Shown here in pieces: positions 49,935 to 60,592 of a stretch of DNA of 64,000 nt (positions within the stretch are counted from its first letter, which is position 1; every line of letters begins with the position of its first letter). The position numbers and the translations under genes were made by a program. Location: NCBI RefSeq assembly GCF_044904665.1, contig NZ_JADIKM010000002.1, positions 186,001 through 250,000 of the forward strand. Reading direction: 5' to 3'. This DNA is from Dyella_A ginsengisoli. GTDB taxonomy: Bacteria; Pseudomonadota; Gammaproteobacteria; Xanthomonadales; Rhodanobacteraceae. The notes beneath the pieces were generated by a model. The model searched no databases. It was not told the origin of the DNA and worked only from the letters and a program-made list of their open reading frames with translations.

Positions 49935-50981
49935 TTACTTGCCACCTGCCCCACCGCGCAGGCTGGACCGCCGCACGGTGAGCTTCACCGGCAGGATCGC
50001 GCTCTCCACCTTTTCGCCGCGGATCATCCGCAGCAGCGCCTCGACCAGCATCTCGCCGGCCTGGCGGGTGTCCTGCAGCACGGTGGTGAGCGCCGGATTG
50101 ACGAAGCGCGCCATGGGGATGTCGTCGAAGCCGGCGAGCGCCACGTCCTCGGGCACCTTCAGGCCGTGCTCGTCCAGCGCGCGCATGGCGCCGAAGGCGA
50201 TCAGGTCGCTTGCAGCGAACACGGCATCGAACGGCGCGCCGCTGGCGATCAGCGCCTGCATCGCCTCGTAGCCGGCCAGCTCGGTGGTTTCGGCGTCCAC
50301 CTGCAGCGCGGGATCGACCGCCACGCCCGCGGCCGCGAGCACGTCGGCATAGCCGCGATAGCGCTCCTGGAATTCCGGGTAGTGGCTGGAGGCGTCGCCG
50401 ATGAAGGCGATGCGGCGGCAGCCCTGCGCGAGCAGGTGCTCGGCGATGGCGCGGCCGCCCTGGAAGTTGTCGCAGCCGATGGAGACGTCCGGCTGGTCGG
50501 GCAGCACTGCGCCCCAGCGCACCGACTGCGTGCCCTGCTCCACCAGCGTGGCCAGCTTGTCGCGATAGGCGAGGTAATCGCCGTAACCGAGCAGGATGAT
50601 GCCGTCGGCCTTCTTGCTGTCGGCGTAGTCGGCGTGCCAGTCGCGCGAGAACTGCTGGAACGAGATCAGCAGGTCGTAGCCGTGCTGCGCGCAGGCGCGG
50701 GTGATCGAGCCCAGCATCGAAAGAAAAAACGGATTGATGTGCGAATCGTCGGCGGTGGGATCTTCGAAGATCAGCAGCGCCAGCGTGCCGGAGTGCTGGG
50801 TGCGCAGGTTCGACGCGTTCTTGTCGACCTTGTAGTTGAGCTGCTTGACCGCCGCCTCGATGCGCCGGCGGGTCTCCTCGTTGACCAGCGGGCTGCCGCG
50901 CAGCGCGCGCGACACCGTGGCCTGCGAGACGCCGGCCAGGTAGGCGATATCCAGCGAGGTGATTTTTCCCTTGGTCGCCAC
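49935..50981 (-). CDS. LacI-family transcriptional regulator
   Basis: A regulator of about 348 residues from the GTG at 50981. The HTH 'ITSLDIAYLAGVSQATVSRALRGSPLVNEETRRRIEAAVKQLNYKVDKNASNLRTQ' is followed by a periplasmic-binding-protein-like sugar domain ('GTLALLIFEDPTADDSHINPFFLSMLGSITRACAQHGYDLLISFQ'). The frame is open to 51137, but the extra residues look non-coding, and the true start is uncertain because no strong Shine-Dalgarno sequence is present. Not adjacent to a sugar operon; the maltodextrin locus 40 kb away is a possible target. Confidence 0.88.
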   Translation of the reverse strand: MATKGKITSLDIAYLAGVSQATVSRALRGSPLVNEETRRRIEAAVKQLNYKVDKNASNLRTQHSGTLALLIFEDPTADDSHINPFFLSMLGSITRACAQHGYDLLISFQQFSRDWHADYADSKKADGIILLGYGDYLAYRDKLATLVEQGTQSVRWGAVLPDQPDVSIGCDNFQGGRAIAEHLLAQGCRRIAFIGDASSHYPEFQERYRGYADVLAAAGVAVDPALQVDAETTELAGYEAMQALIASGAPFDAVFAASDLIAFGAMRALDEHGLKVPEDVALAGFDDIPMARFVNPALTTVLQDTRQAGEMLVEALLRMIRGEKVESAILPVKLTVRRSSLRGGAGGK

Positions 50982-51204
50982 GATGCGGTGCGATTGCCCT
51001 TGGATGGAGGTATGCGCGCGGCCCAGACCGGAGCACTCGAATCCTAGCGGTTTTGCGCGGCAAGGTCGCGCGGCAATGCGACGCGAAGTGCAGCGCCCGA
51101 ACCCGGCAGCCTGAACGGTGGCATCGGCGCGTAGCAAACGGATAACGCCGCGGTCACAGAGGGCTGCTTAGATTCCGCCGCCCCACCGCAAGGAATGCTT
51201 CCCC

Positions 51205-51465
51205 GTGCTCGCGCAGTATGTGTACCCCTCGACCCTCGGCCTGTTCCGCATCATCCGCCATGGCAGACGCTGGCGCGCCCTGCGCGAAGGCGCCGAGCTG
51301 GGCCGTTTCGAATGCGAGCAGAGCGCGCTGCATGCGCTGCGAGACGAGTACCCGCGTGCGCGCCTGCCGGCGCGGCTCGAACGCTGGCGCTTCCTGCCGC
51401 AGCTGGCGCTGGTGCACGCGCGGGCCAGCGATGCCGACGAGCTGCACTGGCAGCTGGAGGCGTAA
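51205..51465 (+). CDS. Hypothetical 86-residue basic protein
   Basis: GTG start at 51205 with AAGGA about 11 bp upstream. The protein ('LAQYVYPSTLGLFRIIRHGRRWRALREGAELGRFECEQSALHALRDEYPRARLPARLERWRFLPQLALVHA') is rich in Arg and aromatics and looks folded. No known family recognised. It stands alone between the LacI gene and a REP doublet. Confidence 0.6.
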   Translation: MLAQYVYPSTLGLFRIIRHGRRWRALREGAELGRFECEQSALHALRDEYPRARLPARLERWRFLPQLALVHARASDADELHWQLEA

Positions 51466-51526
51466 GACCTCCCGCGCCCATCGTGGCCCGCGCCGAGAGG
51501 TTACGGGCGGAGGGCATCACGTGCCG

Positions 51527-51608
51527 GTAGGAGCCCGCTCGCGGGCGATGCTGTTGGCTTTGCATCGGCATCCAGAGGGAAAGGCATCACCCGCCAGCGG
51601 GCTCCTAC
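51527..51608. repeat. REP-doublet (REPIN-like) extragenic palindrome, copy 3
   Basis: Left arm 51527-51551 is identical to the left arm of the 10.9-kb copy. The right arm 51584-51608 differs from perfect complementarity at two positions. The centre is unrelated to the other copies. It lies just after the recQ stop (recQ is on the minus strand). Confidence 0.85.
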
Positions 51609-51627
51609 ACCGAGGGACGCGGGGCGG

Positions 51628-53442
<1,815 letters not shown>

Positions 53443-53516
53443 CCGGCAGATGGTAACAAACGCACCGGCAGCGCCTGCCGGTGCGGCGCGGTCTGCGACA
53501 TCGGCGCCGTGCGCGC

Positions 53517-53879
53517 TCAGAAGCCGGGCATACCCCACACGGCGCGGTCCAGGTCAGCGTCCAGCCCGAACCGCGCCAGCGGCACGCGGCCGTTCACCAC
53601 GGCCACGCCCTCGGCCTTGAGCCGGCGCGCCTGCTCGCGGAATCCGCTGCTGCCCGGCGGCATCGCGATGTGCCCGCTGGCGCGCAGCACGCGAAACCAC
53701 GGCAACTCGATGTCGTCCGGCACTTCGCCCAGCAAACGGCCGACCAGCCGCGCCCGGCCGGGCAGGCCCGCGCGCGCTGCGATGGCGCCGTAGCTGGCCA
53801 CGCGTCCGGGCGGAATGGCCGCGATGGCGGCGTAGATGCGCTGCTGCGCCTCGGTCAGGGGCTCACGCGACGTGATCAT
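53517..53879 (-). CDS. Alkyltransferase-like (ATL) DNA-binding protein
   Basis: A 120-residue protein with the Ada/MGMT C-terminal DNA-binding fold ('AQQRIYAAIAAIPPGRVASYGAIAARAGLPGRARLVGRLL'). The active-site PCHR of alkyltransferases is replaced by P60-W61-F62-R63, so it has no acceptor cysteine. ATL proteins recognise O6-alkylguanine and hand it to nucleotide excision repair. Located 74 bp upstream of recQ on the same strand. Confidence 0.9.
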   Translation of the reverse strand: MITSREPLTEAQQRIYAAIAAIPPGRVASYGAIAARAGLPGRARLVGRLLGEVPDDIELPWFRVLRASGHIAMPPGSSGFREQARRLKAEGVAVVNGRVPLARFGLDADLDRAVWGMPGF

Positions 53880-53931
53880 GCAGTCGTGTCAAAGTAGAAC
53901 GAGCCACAAGCCTGCCACGGAAGCCCTCGCC

Positions 53932-54336
53932 ATGCGTCACTTCGAAGCCGTCCGCTCGCATCTCGGCGCCCAGCACGCGCTGCGTCACAACGACCCGTAC
54001 CTGATCAGCTTCGACCTCGCCGTGGTCAGCGGCCGTCAGCAGGGGATCTACCTGGCCGAGCTGGAGGACGAGTCGGACCGCCGCTACCTGCGCATTTCCA
54101 CGCCGATCGGGCCGCTCTCGGGCATCGATCCGAAGCGCGCCCTGCGCTTCAACTGGGAGCAGCGTACGGGCTTCCTCGCGGTCACCGACCTCGACGGCTC
54201 GCCCTACCTGCACCTGTGCGAAAACCGCCCCTATGACGTACTCGATGCGGCCGAGCTGGAGCGCGTGATCATGGAGCTGGGCACGCTGGGCGACCAGCTG
54301 GAACAGGCGATCGCCGCGGAGAGCGACAGCTTCTGA
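53932..54336 (+). CDS. Hypothetical cytoplasmic protein, YbjN/type III chaperone-like fold possible
   Basis: A 134-residue acidic protein ('MRHFEAVRSHLGAQHALRHNDPYLISFDLAVVSGRQQGIYLAELEDESDRRYLRISTPIGPLSGIDPKRALRFNWEQRTGFLAVTDLDGSPYLHLCENRPYDVLDAAELERVIMELGTLGDQLEQAI'). The pattern of two beta segments, a central strand pair and a C-terminal helix resembles the CesT/YbjN fold, but this is tentative. No motif shows a reaction. It converges with the phosphate transporter gene. Confidence 0.7.
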   Translation: MRHFEAVRSHLGAQHALRHNDPYLISFDLAVVSGRQQGIYLAELEDESDRRYLRISTPIGPLSGIDPKRALRFNWEQRTGFLAVTDLDGSPYLHLCENRPYDVLDAAELERVIMELGTLGDQLEQAIAAESDSF

Positions 54337-54359
54337 TCCGCGCCGGGTCGACGGACGCA

Positions 54360-54396
54360 AAAAAACCGGACCGCTGGGAAGCGGCCCGGTTTTTTT
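54360..54396. terminator. Bidirectional intrinsic terminator
   Basis: AAAAAACCGG...CCGC-loop-GCGG...CCGGTTTTTTT between the convergent 134-aa protein gene and the phosphate transporter. Runs of A on one side and T on the other allow it to work in both directions. Confidence 0.9.
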
Positions 54397-54408
54397 ATCA
54401 CCTCGCGA

Positions 54409-55527
54409 TCAGCTCCAGCCCTGCACCAGTCGCACCAGAGCGTAGGCCAGCAGCGCCGTGACCGGCAGGGTGAGTATCCACGACCACACCATGCGCTCGA
54501 CCACCGTCCAGCGGATCGCGTTGAAGCGCTTGGCCGCACCCACGCCCATGATCGAGGCGGACACGTTGTGCGTGGTCGATACAGGAATGCCCAGCGACGA
54601 GGCGAACAGGATCACCGCTGCCGAGCTGCCTTCCGCGGCGAAGCCGTTGATCGGATGCAGTTTGACCATCTTGTGGCCGAGCGTCCGGATGATGCGCCAG
54701 CCGCCGCCGGCGGTGCCAGCCGCCATGGTCAGCGCGCACACCACGGTGACCCACACCGGCACCGCGAACGGATGGCTGGCGTCGGAGGTGATGCGCAGGA
54801 AGTGCAGCCAGTCCGGCAGGTGATCGAACTGCCCGGCACTGGTGGCGCCGGCCAGCGCCAGCGCGATGATGCCCATGCTCTTCTGCGCGTCGTTCATGCC
54901 GTGGGAGATGCCCATCGCCGCGGCGGAAACGATCTGCGCCTTGCCGAACAGCGCGTTGACGAACGGCGTGCGGCCGAAACGCCGAAGGAAGCCGGTGCGG
55001 TTGGCCAGCCACGAGAACAGCGCGTACAGCGCCCCCATCAAGGCAAAGCCGAGCACGAAGCCCATCAGCGGCGACACCACCATCGGCACGATCACCTTGG
55101 GGATCACGCCGCTGCCCGACCACCAGCTGCCGGCGGCCCAGATCACCGCGCCGAAGTTGTTGCCGGCCCCGGCCACGGCCGCGCCCACCAGCCCGCCGAC
55201 CAGCGCATGGCTGGAGCTGGACGGCAGGCCAAGCCACCAGGTGAGCAGGTTCCAGGCGATCGCCGAGAGCAGCGCGCAGACCAGCAGCTGCGGGCCCACG
55301 TCGACCACGTGGATGTCGATCAGCCCCTTGGCGATGGTCACCGCCACCGCGGTACCCCACAGCGCGCCGACCAGGTTGGTGACCGCGGCCATCAGCACAG
55401 CCTGGCCGGGCGTGAGCACCTTGGTCGCGACCACGGTGGCGATCGAGTTGGCGGTGTCGTGGAATCCGTTGATGTAGGTGAAGGCCAGCGCGATCGCCAG
55501 CACCATCACCACCATGCCCATGGTCAT
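54409..55527 (-). CDS. pit: Low-affinity inorganic phosphate transporter (Pit family)
   Basis: A 372-residue integral membrane protein with about ten spans. It contains the duplicated PiT signatures 'YINGFHDTANSIATVVATKVL' and 'ISHGMNDAQKSMGIIALAL', plus 'GLPSSSSHALVGG' and 'GIPVSTTHNVSASIMGVG'. Imports phosphate (with divalent metal) using the proton gradient. It lies 54 bp downstream of the DUF47 gene, the usual two-gene arrangement. Confidence 0.95.
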   Translation of the reverse strand: MTMGMVVMVLAIALAFTYINGFHDTANSIATVVATKVLTPGQAVLMAAVTNLVGALWGTAVAVTIAKGLIDIHVVDVGPQLLVCALLSAIAWNLLTWWLGLPSSSSHALVGGLVGAAVAGAGNNFGAVIWAAGSWWSGSGVIPKVIVPMVVSPLMGFVLGFALMGALYALFSWLANRTGFLRRFGRTPFVNALFGKAQIVSAAAMGISHGMNDAQKSMGIIALALAGATSAGQFDHLPDWLHFLRITSDASHPFAVPVWVTVVCALTMAAGTAGGGWRIIRTLGHKMVKLHPINGFAAEGSSAAVILFASSLGIPVSTTHNVSASIMGVGAAKRFNAIRWTVVERMVWSWILTLPVTALLAYALVRLVQGWS

Positions 55528-55581
55528 GCGCGGCTCCCGTGGACGGCGCGAAGCTTGTGCGTCAGCGACACGGCGGCGCCC

Positions 55582-56220
55582 TCAGGAATTCTTCAGCACG
55601 ATCGAGTACACGACGTTGCCGACGTCGCGGCACTTGTCGATGGCCTTCTCGATCAGCTCGAACAGGTCCTTGGCCAGCATCGCGCGCATCACGTCGCCAC
55701 CCTCCACATAGAGGTTGCGGTACGGCGCGAGCAGCATCTTGTCGCCTTCGGACTCCAGCGCCTGCAGGCGGTCCTGCAGCTTCTTGACCGGATCGATGCG
55801 CAGGCCGCGGCGCAGCTCGCCGATCATCTCCACCACCACCTCGGCGGAGCGTTCCAGCACCAGCGCGCGCTGGGCGAAATCGACGCCCTGCAGTCGATCC
55901 ACCACGATGGCGTAGCGTTCGGCGAACTTCTCCACCGTCTTGGGAATCTTGTACAGCGCCGAATTCAGCGCCTCGATGTCCTCGCGATCGAGCGCGGTGA
56001 CGAAGGTGTTCACCAGCTCCTCGCTGATCTGGGCGGCCAGCGCCTTTTCGCGAGCGCGGCTGGAGGCGAAGGCGGCCATCACCGGGGCGTGGTCGGTCTG
56101 GCTGACCAGCTCGCGCAGGGCGCGGGCGCTTTCGCAGGCGGCCTCGGCGCTCTGTTCGAGCAGGCCGTAGAAGCGGTCGCCTTTGCCAAACATCGCTTGC
56201 AGGGAAAACATCAGGGGCAC
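55582..56220 (-). CDS. DUF47/PhoU-like protein, Pit partner
   Basis: A 212-residue helical DUF47 protein ('MFGKGDRFYGLLEQSAEAACESARALRELV...EELVNTFVTALDREDIEALNSALYKIPKTVEKFAERYAIVV...DLFELIEKAIDKCRDVGNVVYSIVLKNS'). Members are PhoU-like and are thought to modulate the adjacent Pit transporter. An alternative start is three codons in (56211). Confidence 0.93.
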   Translation of the reverse strand: MPLMFSLQAMFGKGDRFYGLLEQSAEAACESARALRELVSQTDHAPVMAAFASSRAREKALAAQISEELVNTFVTALDREDIEALNSALYKIPKTVEKFAERYAIVVDRLQGVDFAQRALVLERSAEVVVEMIGELRRGLRIDPVKKLQDRLQALESEGDKMLLAPYRNLYVEGGDVMRAMLAKDLFELIEKAIDKCRDVGNVVYSIVLKNS

Positions 56221-56345
56221 CTTGGGACGGCATAAATGACGTTTATATTACAGGACCGCCCAGCCCAGCCGCAGCGCCGCCCACGTGAACAGTGGCGCCC
56301 CGCGCCCTACACTGTGCCGATGTTCGCCCACTCTCAAACCGCGCG

Positions 56346-57683
56346 ATGCTGACCGAAATCGCGCTCGTCTTCGTGCTCTCGCTGTGCAACGGGTTCTTCG
56401 CGTTGTCGGAAATGGCGCTGGTGGCCTCGCGCAAGAGCCGCCTGAAGCAGCTGGCCGACCGCAGCCGCCGCGCCCGCGTGGCGCTGGGCCAGGCCGAGGC
56501 GCCGGAGCGCTTCCTCTCCACCGTGCAGGTGGGCATCACCATCGTGATGCTGCTCACCGGCGCACTGGCCGGCGATGCGCTGGGCGACCACATCGCCGAG
56601 GCGCTGCACCGCGGTGGAGCAGCCTGGCTGGAGCCTTATGCCCACGCGCTGGGTTTCACGCTGGGTTTCGTGGCGATCTCGTTCATCCAGATCGTGTTCG
56701 GCGAACTGGTGCCCAAGCGCCTCGCGCTGGCCGCACCGGAAACCGCCTCGATGGCGGTCGGCTTGCCGATGCTGGTGCTGTCACGGATCTGCGCGCCGTT
56801 CGTGTGGCTGCTCAACGTGTGCAGCTCGCTGGTGCTCCGGCTGCTGCGGGTCACCGACAAGGGCACCAGCGCGGTGACCGAGGAAGAGATCCGCCTGCTG
56901 GTGGCCGAGAGTGCCGAACAGGGCGTGCTGGACGCCGACGAGCACAACATGGTCAACCGCGTGCTGCGCCTGGGCGATCGCTCGGTGGACAGCGTGATGA
57001 CCCCGCGCATGCGCATCGCCTGGCTGGACATCGCCGCGCCGCTGGCGGAGAACCTGGAGGTACTACGCGAGACGCCGTACTCCCGCTATCCGGTGTACCG
57101 CGGCGACGAGAGCGACATCGTCGGCGTGGTGGAGGTGAAGAGCCTGCTGGCCGACCTGGGCCAGGGCATGCCGGACCTGTTCCGGCATCTGTCCAAGCCT
57201 CTCTACGTGCCGGCCACCGGGCGCGCGCTGGACCTGCTGGAGGAATTCCGCGACGCCGAGACGCCGATGGCGCTGGTGGTGGACGAATACGGCGACATCG
57301 AAGGCGTGGTTACCATCAACGACCTGCTCTCGGCGGTGGTGGGAGTGGCCCAGCTCGGCCACGGCAGCACCGGCGAGGAGCACTCGCCGATCGTGCGGCG
57401 CGAGGATGGCAGCTGGCTGGTGGACGGTACGCTGTCCACCGACGACCTGCGCGAGCTGCTGCGCGTGGGCGAGCTGCCCGGCGAGGACGAGCACGATTTC
57501 CGCACCGTGGCCGGCATGGTGATGACCGCGCTGGGGCATATCCCGCAGGTGGGCGAGGTGTTCGCCTGGCGCGGCGTGCGCTTCGAGGTGGTGGACCTGG
57601 ACGGCGCGCGCATCGACAAGCTGTTGGTGGCGCGCACGGCCGCGCCGGACAACGCCGACGACGAGGCCACGCGCGGCGGCTGA
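56346..57683 (+). CDS. CNNM/CorC-type transporter-associated protein (DUF21-CBS-CorC_HlyC)
   Basis: A 445-residue membrane protein. The DUF21 membrane domain (residues ~1-190, 'FFALSEMALVASRKSRLKQLA') is followed by a CBS pair (~210-325, 'VDSVMTPRMRIAWLD', 'YPVYRGDESDIVGVVEVKSL', 'ALVVDEYGDIEGVVTINDLL') and a CorC_HlyC domain (~350-425). The family is implicated in magnesium or cobalt efflux; 'hemolysin' is an old label. Divergent from the DUF47-pit pair. Confidence 0.92.
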   Translation: MLTEIALVFVLSLCNGFFALSEMALVASRKSRLKQLADRSRRARVALGQAEAPERFLSTVQVGITIVMLLTGALAGDALGDHIAEALHRGGAAWLEPYAHALGFTLGFVAISFIQIVFGELVPKRLALAAPETASMAVGLPMLVLSRICAPFVWLLNVCSSLVLRLLRVTDKGTSAVTEEEIRLLVAESAEQGVLDADEHNMVNRVLRLGDRSVDSVMTPRMRIAWLDIAAPLAENLEVLRETPYSRYPVYRGDESDIVGVVEVKSLLADLGQGMPDLFRHLSKPLYVPATGRALDLLEEFRDAETPMALVVDEYGDIEGVVTINDLLSAVVGVAQLGHGSTGEEHSPIVRREDGSWLVDGTLSTDDLRELLRVGELPGEDEHDFRTVAGMVMTALGHIPQVGEVFAWRGVRFEVVDLDGARIDKLLVARTAAPDNADDEATRGG

Positions 57684-57699
57684 ACCCGTCTGCCCCGCC

Positions 57700-58308
57700 A
57701 TGCGCGCCACACCCGACGATCATCCCCGCGCCACCGAGCTGCTGCGGCGCGCGATCGAAGCACACGCCGGGGAACGCATTCCGCTGGACACGCTGCTGCA
57801 ACCGCTGCAGCGGCGCGCGTTCGGCTTCCTGCTGATCCTGCTGGCCGTGCCCAACTTCATGCCGGTGGCGATCGGCATCGGCGGTGTGATGGGTGTAGGC
57901 GTAATCGCGCTGGGCGTGCAGATGGCGGCGGGGCTGGAGCAACCCTGGCTGCCGCGCTGGCTGGGCCGGCGCACGCTGTCGCGCGCCGCGCTGCTGCGCT
58001 TCCTGCAGCGGATCGCGCCGGCTACGCGCTGGCTGGAGCGCGCCTGCCGGCCACGCCTGCCCGGGCTCACGCAGCGACCGCTCACGGTGCTCTCCGGCGT
58101 GGTGATGCTCGTGCTCGGGCTGCTGCTCGCGCTGCCGCTGCCGTTCACCAACTACCTATTCGGCGGCCTGCTGCTGGCGTTCGCGTTTGCCCTGATCGAG
58201 CGCGACGGCGCGCTGCTGCTGGGCATCTGGCTGGCCACGCTGGCCAGTCTGGCGGCGTCGGCCACGCTCAGCCGCGCGCTGCTGGAGCTGCTGCGCAGCT
58301 ACTTCTAG
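57700..58308 (+). CDS. ExoD-family membrane protein
   Basis: A 202-residue protein with about four spans. It has the ExoD pattern: a short cytoplasmic lead ('ELLRRAIEAHAGERIPLDTLLQPLQRRAFGFLLILLAVPNFMPV'), 'PRWLGRRTLSR' and 'RPLTVLSGVVMLVLGLLLALPLPFTNYLFGGLLLAFAFALIERDGALLL'. ExoD was first tied to exopolysaccharide synthesis in rhizobia; the role elsewhere is unclear. 16 bp after the CNNM-type gene, so probably one transcript. Confidence 0.88.
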   Translation: MRATPDDHPRATELLRRAIEAHAGERIPLDTLLQPLQRRAFGFLLILLAVPNFMPVAIGIGGVMGVGVIALGVQMAAGLEQPWLPRWLGRRTLSRAALLRFLQRIAPATRWLERACRPRLPGLTQRPLTVLSGVVMLVLGLLLALPLPFTNYLFGGLLLAFAFALIERDGALLLGIWLATLASLAASATLSRALLELLRSYF

Positions 58309-58323
58309 TCAGGGATCGCCGGA

Positions 58324-59088
58324 TCAGGACTGGCCGCGCTCGCCGGCCAGCTGGGCCATGCGCTGCGCGTCGGCGAAGATGCCGTGCATCACGCGCAGCT
58401 CGCGCTCGCTCATCTGCGCGCGCTGGAACAGCTTGCGCAGCCTGAGCATGATCGTGGTCGGCGTGCGGCCCTTGTGGAAGTCGATGTCGTCCAGCGTCTG
58501 CGCCAGGTGCTCGAAGAAGCGCTCCATCTGCTCGGCATCGGCCGGCGGCTCCTCGTGCAGCGGCGGCGCCTCGGGCAGCTCGCCGCCCAGCAGCGCCAGG
58601 CGCAGTTCGTAGGCCATGACCTGCACCGCCTGGGAGAGATTGAGCGAGCTGAAATCCTCCACGCTGGGAATGCGCACCATCGCGTGGCAGCGGGCCAGCT
58701 CCTCGTTCTCCAGACCGGTGCGCTCGTTGCCGAAGACCAGCGCCACCTGCTCGCCCCGGGCGGCCGCGGCCAACGCTTGTGCCACACCTTCGCGCGGACT
58801 CAGCTCGGGCAGGTTCACCCCCCGCCGGCGCGCGGACAGGCCCAGCGCGAAGGTGCTGCCGGCCAGCGCGTCGACCAGGCCGTCATGCACCGGGGCGGAC
58901 TCCAGCACGTCATCGGCGCCGGCGGCCAGCGCCGATGCCTCGGGGTCGGGGAAGCGGTGCGGCGCCACCAGGCTAAGCCGGGTGAAGCCCATCGTGCGGA
59001 TCGCCCGCGCGGTGCTGCCGATGTTGCCCGGATGCGAAGTACGCACCAGCACGAAGCGGAACAGCGGGGCGAGGTCGAGGGCGGGCAT
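58324..59088 (-). CDS. trmJ: tRNA (cytidine/uridine-2'-O-)-methyltransferase TrmJ
   Basis: A SpoU-family 2'-O-methyltransferase of 254 residues from 59088; an ATG at 59106 would add six. Knot motifs: 'FVLVRTSHPGNIGSTARAIRTMGFTRLSLVAP', 'VALVFGNERTGLENEELARCHAMVRIPSVEDFSSLNLSQAVQVMAYELRL'. The C-terminal extension ('MERFFEHLAQTLDDIDFHKGR') is typical of TrmJ. It methylates position 32 of tRNA. Divergent from suhB, an arrangement common in gammaproteobacteria. Confidence 0.95.
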   Translation of the reverse strand: MPALDLAPLFRFVLVRTSHPGNIGSTARAIRTMGFTRLSLVAPHRFPDPEASALAAGADDVLESAPVHDGLVDALAGSTFALGLSARRRGVNLPELSPREGVAQALAAAARGEQVALVFGNERTGLENEELARCHAMVRIPSVEDFSSLNLSQAVQVMAYELRLALLGGELPEAPPLHEEPPADAEQMERFFEHLAQTLDDIDFHKGRTPTTIMLRLRKLFQRAQMSERELRVMHGIFADAQRMAQLAGERGQS

Positions 59089-59244
59089 GCGGAGCCATCC
59101 GGACAAAAAACGGGCGCCAAGAATAGTCGAGATGGCGCCAATCCCGCCCCTTTCCGGGCGGGCCGCCGCGCCACGAACTGCCGCCGGCGACCGGCTCTGC
59201 TAGAATCCGCGGCCGCTAACCCGCTCTTTTGCAAAGTCGAAGCC

Positions 59245-60048
59245 ATGCCCAGACCCGCCGTCACCATCGCGGCGCGCGCCGCGCGCGCTGCAGGAAACAT
59301 CATCCTGCGCTACATGAACCGCATCGACGGGCTGAATGTCGTCGAGAAGCAGCAGATGGACTTCGTCTCCGAAGTCGACAAGCTGGCCGAGGCCGAGATC
59401 ATCAAGGAACTGCGCCGCGCCTACCCCGACCACGCCATCCTCGGCGAGGAAAGCGGCGCCATCGGCAAGGGCCCGCTGCAGTGGGTGATCGACCCGCTCG
59501 ACGGCACCCACAACTACCTGCGCGGCATCCCCCATTTTTCCGTGTCGATCGCTCTGCTCGAAAAGGGCGTGCCGGTGCACGGCGTGGTGTTCGATCCGCT
59601 GCGCGACGAGCTGTACACCGCCAGCAAGGGCGACGGTGCCTTCCTCAACGATCGCCGCATGCGCGTGAGCAAGCGCGAGAACCTGGGCGGCGCGATGATC
59701 GCCACCGGCTTCCCCTATCGCCAGCGCGCGCACCTCACCCCGCAGCTGGACATGACCCGCGCGATCCTCGGCCAGGCCGAGGACATCCGCCGCTCGGGCT
59801 CCGCCGCGCTGGACCTGGCCTACACCGCCGCCGGCCGCTACGACGGCTACTTCGAGATCGGCCTGAAGCCGTGGGACATGGCCGCCGGCGTGCTGCTGGT
59901 GCACGAAGCGGGCGGTCGCTACTGCGACTTCGCCGGCCGCGACGGCATCCCCGCCAGCGGCAACCTGATCGCCGGCAACCTCAACGTGGCCAAGGCGATG
60001 GTCGACGCCATCGGTGCGAACGCCACGCCGGCGCTGCTCAAGGCCTGA
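59245..60048 (+). CDS. suhB: Inositol-1-monophosphatase SuhB
   Basis: A 267-residue Mg-dependent inositol monophosphatase. Metal ligands: Glu68/Glu69 region in 'AILGEESGAIGKG', Asp83-Pro-Leu-Asp86 in 'WVIDPLDGTHNYLRG', and the later 'PWDMAAGVLLVHEAGG'. In gammaproteobacteria SuhB also takes part in rRNA antitermination complexes. Length and order with trmJ are as expected. Confidence 0.96.
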   Translation: MPRPAVTIAARAARAAGNIILRYMNRIDGLNVVEKQQMDFVSEVDKLAEAEIIKELRRAYPDHAILGEESGAIGKGPLQWVIDPLDGTHNYLRGIPHFSVSIALLEKGVPVHGVVFDPLRDELYTASKGDGAFLNDRRMRVSKRENLGGAMIATGFPYRQRAHLTPQLDMTRAILGQAEDIRRSGSAALDLAYTAAGRYDGYFEIGLKPWDMAAGVLLVHEAGGRYCDFAGRDGIPASGNLIAGNLNVAKAMVDAIGANATPALLKA

Positions 60049-60072
60049 GGTCCCTGATCCAACGTACGCACA

Positions 60073-60103
60073 AAGGGCGCCTCACGGCGCCCTTCGTCGT
60101 TTC
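60073..60103. terminator. Terminator between suhB and ybjQ-like gene
   Basis: AAGGGCGCC-TCAC-GGCGCCCTT, a perfect 9-bp stem, then CGTCGTTT. Lies between convergent genes. Similar to the hairpin at 14638-14661, including the CGTCGT that follows. Confidence 0.7.
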
Positions 60104-60115
60104 GGGACGGCAGCG

Positions 60116-60505
60116 TCAACGCGAGGGATCGGGCTCCACCACCACCGCGGTGCCGTAGCAGAGCACTTCGGTCAGGCCCGCCATCACTTCGGTGGCGTCA
60201 TAGCGCATGGCGATGATCGCGTTGGCGCGCTTCTGCCGCGCGTGCATGACCATCTGGCGGTAGGTCTCCGCCCGCGCCTGCTCGCACAGCGAGGTGTAGA
60301 TGGTGATGTTGCCGCCGAACAGGGTCTGCAGCCCGCCGACAAAATTGCCGACGATGGAGCGCGAGCGCACCGTGAGGCCGCGCACCACGCCCATGTTTTT
60401 CACCACGCGATAGCCCGGGATCTCCAGCGCCGTGGTCACCATGGCGTCGGTGAGCGCCACGCCAGCGTCGAGCGGGGCCTGAGCGGAGTTGTAGGGATCG
60501 GACAT
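60116..60505 (-). CDS. YbjQ/UPF0145 family protein
   Basis: A 129-residue member of the YbjQ family ('VALTDAMVTTALEIPGYRVVKNMGVVRGLTVRSRSIVGNFVGGLQTLFGGNITIYTSLCEQARAETYRQMVMHARQKRANAIIAMRYDATEV'). It forms compact oligomeric rings in known structures; sometimes called a putative heavy-metal-binding domain, function unproven. Start 60505 gives the family N terminus; slightly longer than the E. coli protein. Confidence 0.92.
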   Translation of the reverse strand: MSDPYNSAQAPLDAGVALTDAMVTTALEIPGYRVVKNMGVVRGLTVRSRSIVGNFVGGLQTLFGGNITIYTSLCEQARAETYRQMVMHARQKRANAIIAMRYDATEVMAGLTEVLCYGTAVVVEPDPSR

Positions 60506-60592
60506 CAACGTTCCTTCGGTCTGGAGCCAGGCGAATCGCGGCCGCCGCAGCATCCATGATCGACGCCCTGCCGGACAGTGCCGTCGGGGCGG

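Noticed and set aside
10942..51608. The three palindromic repeats as a CRISPR array
   Set aside because: The copies are tens of kilobases apart, each is a paired inverted unit with its own centre, and no cas genes are present.
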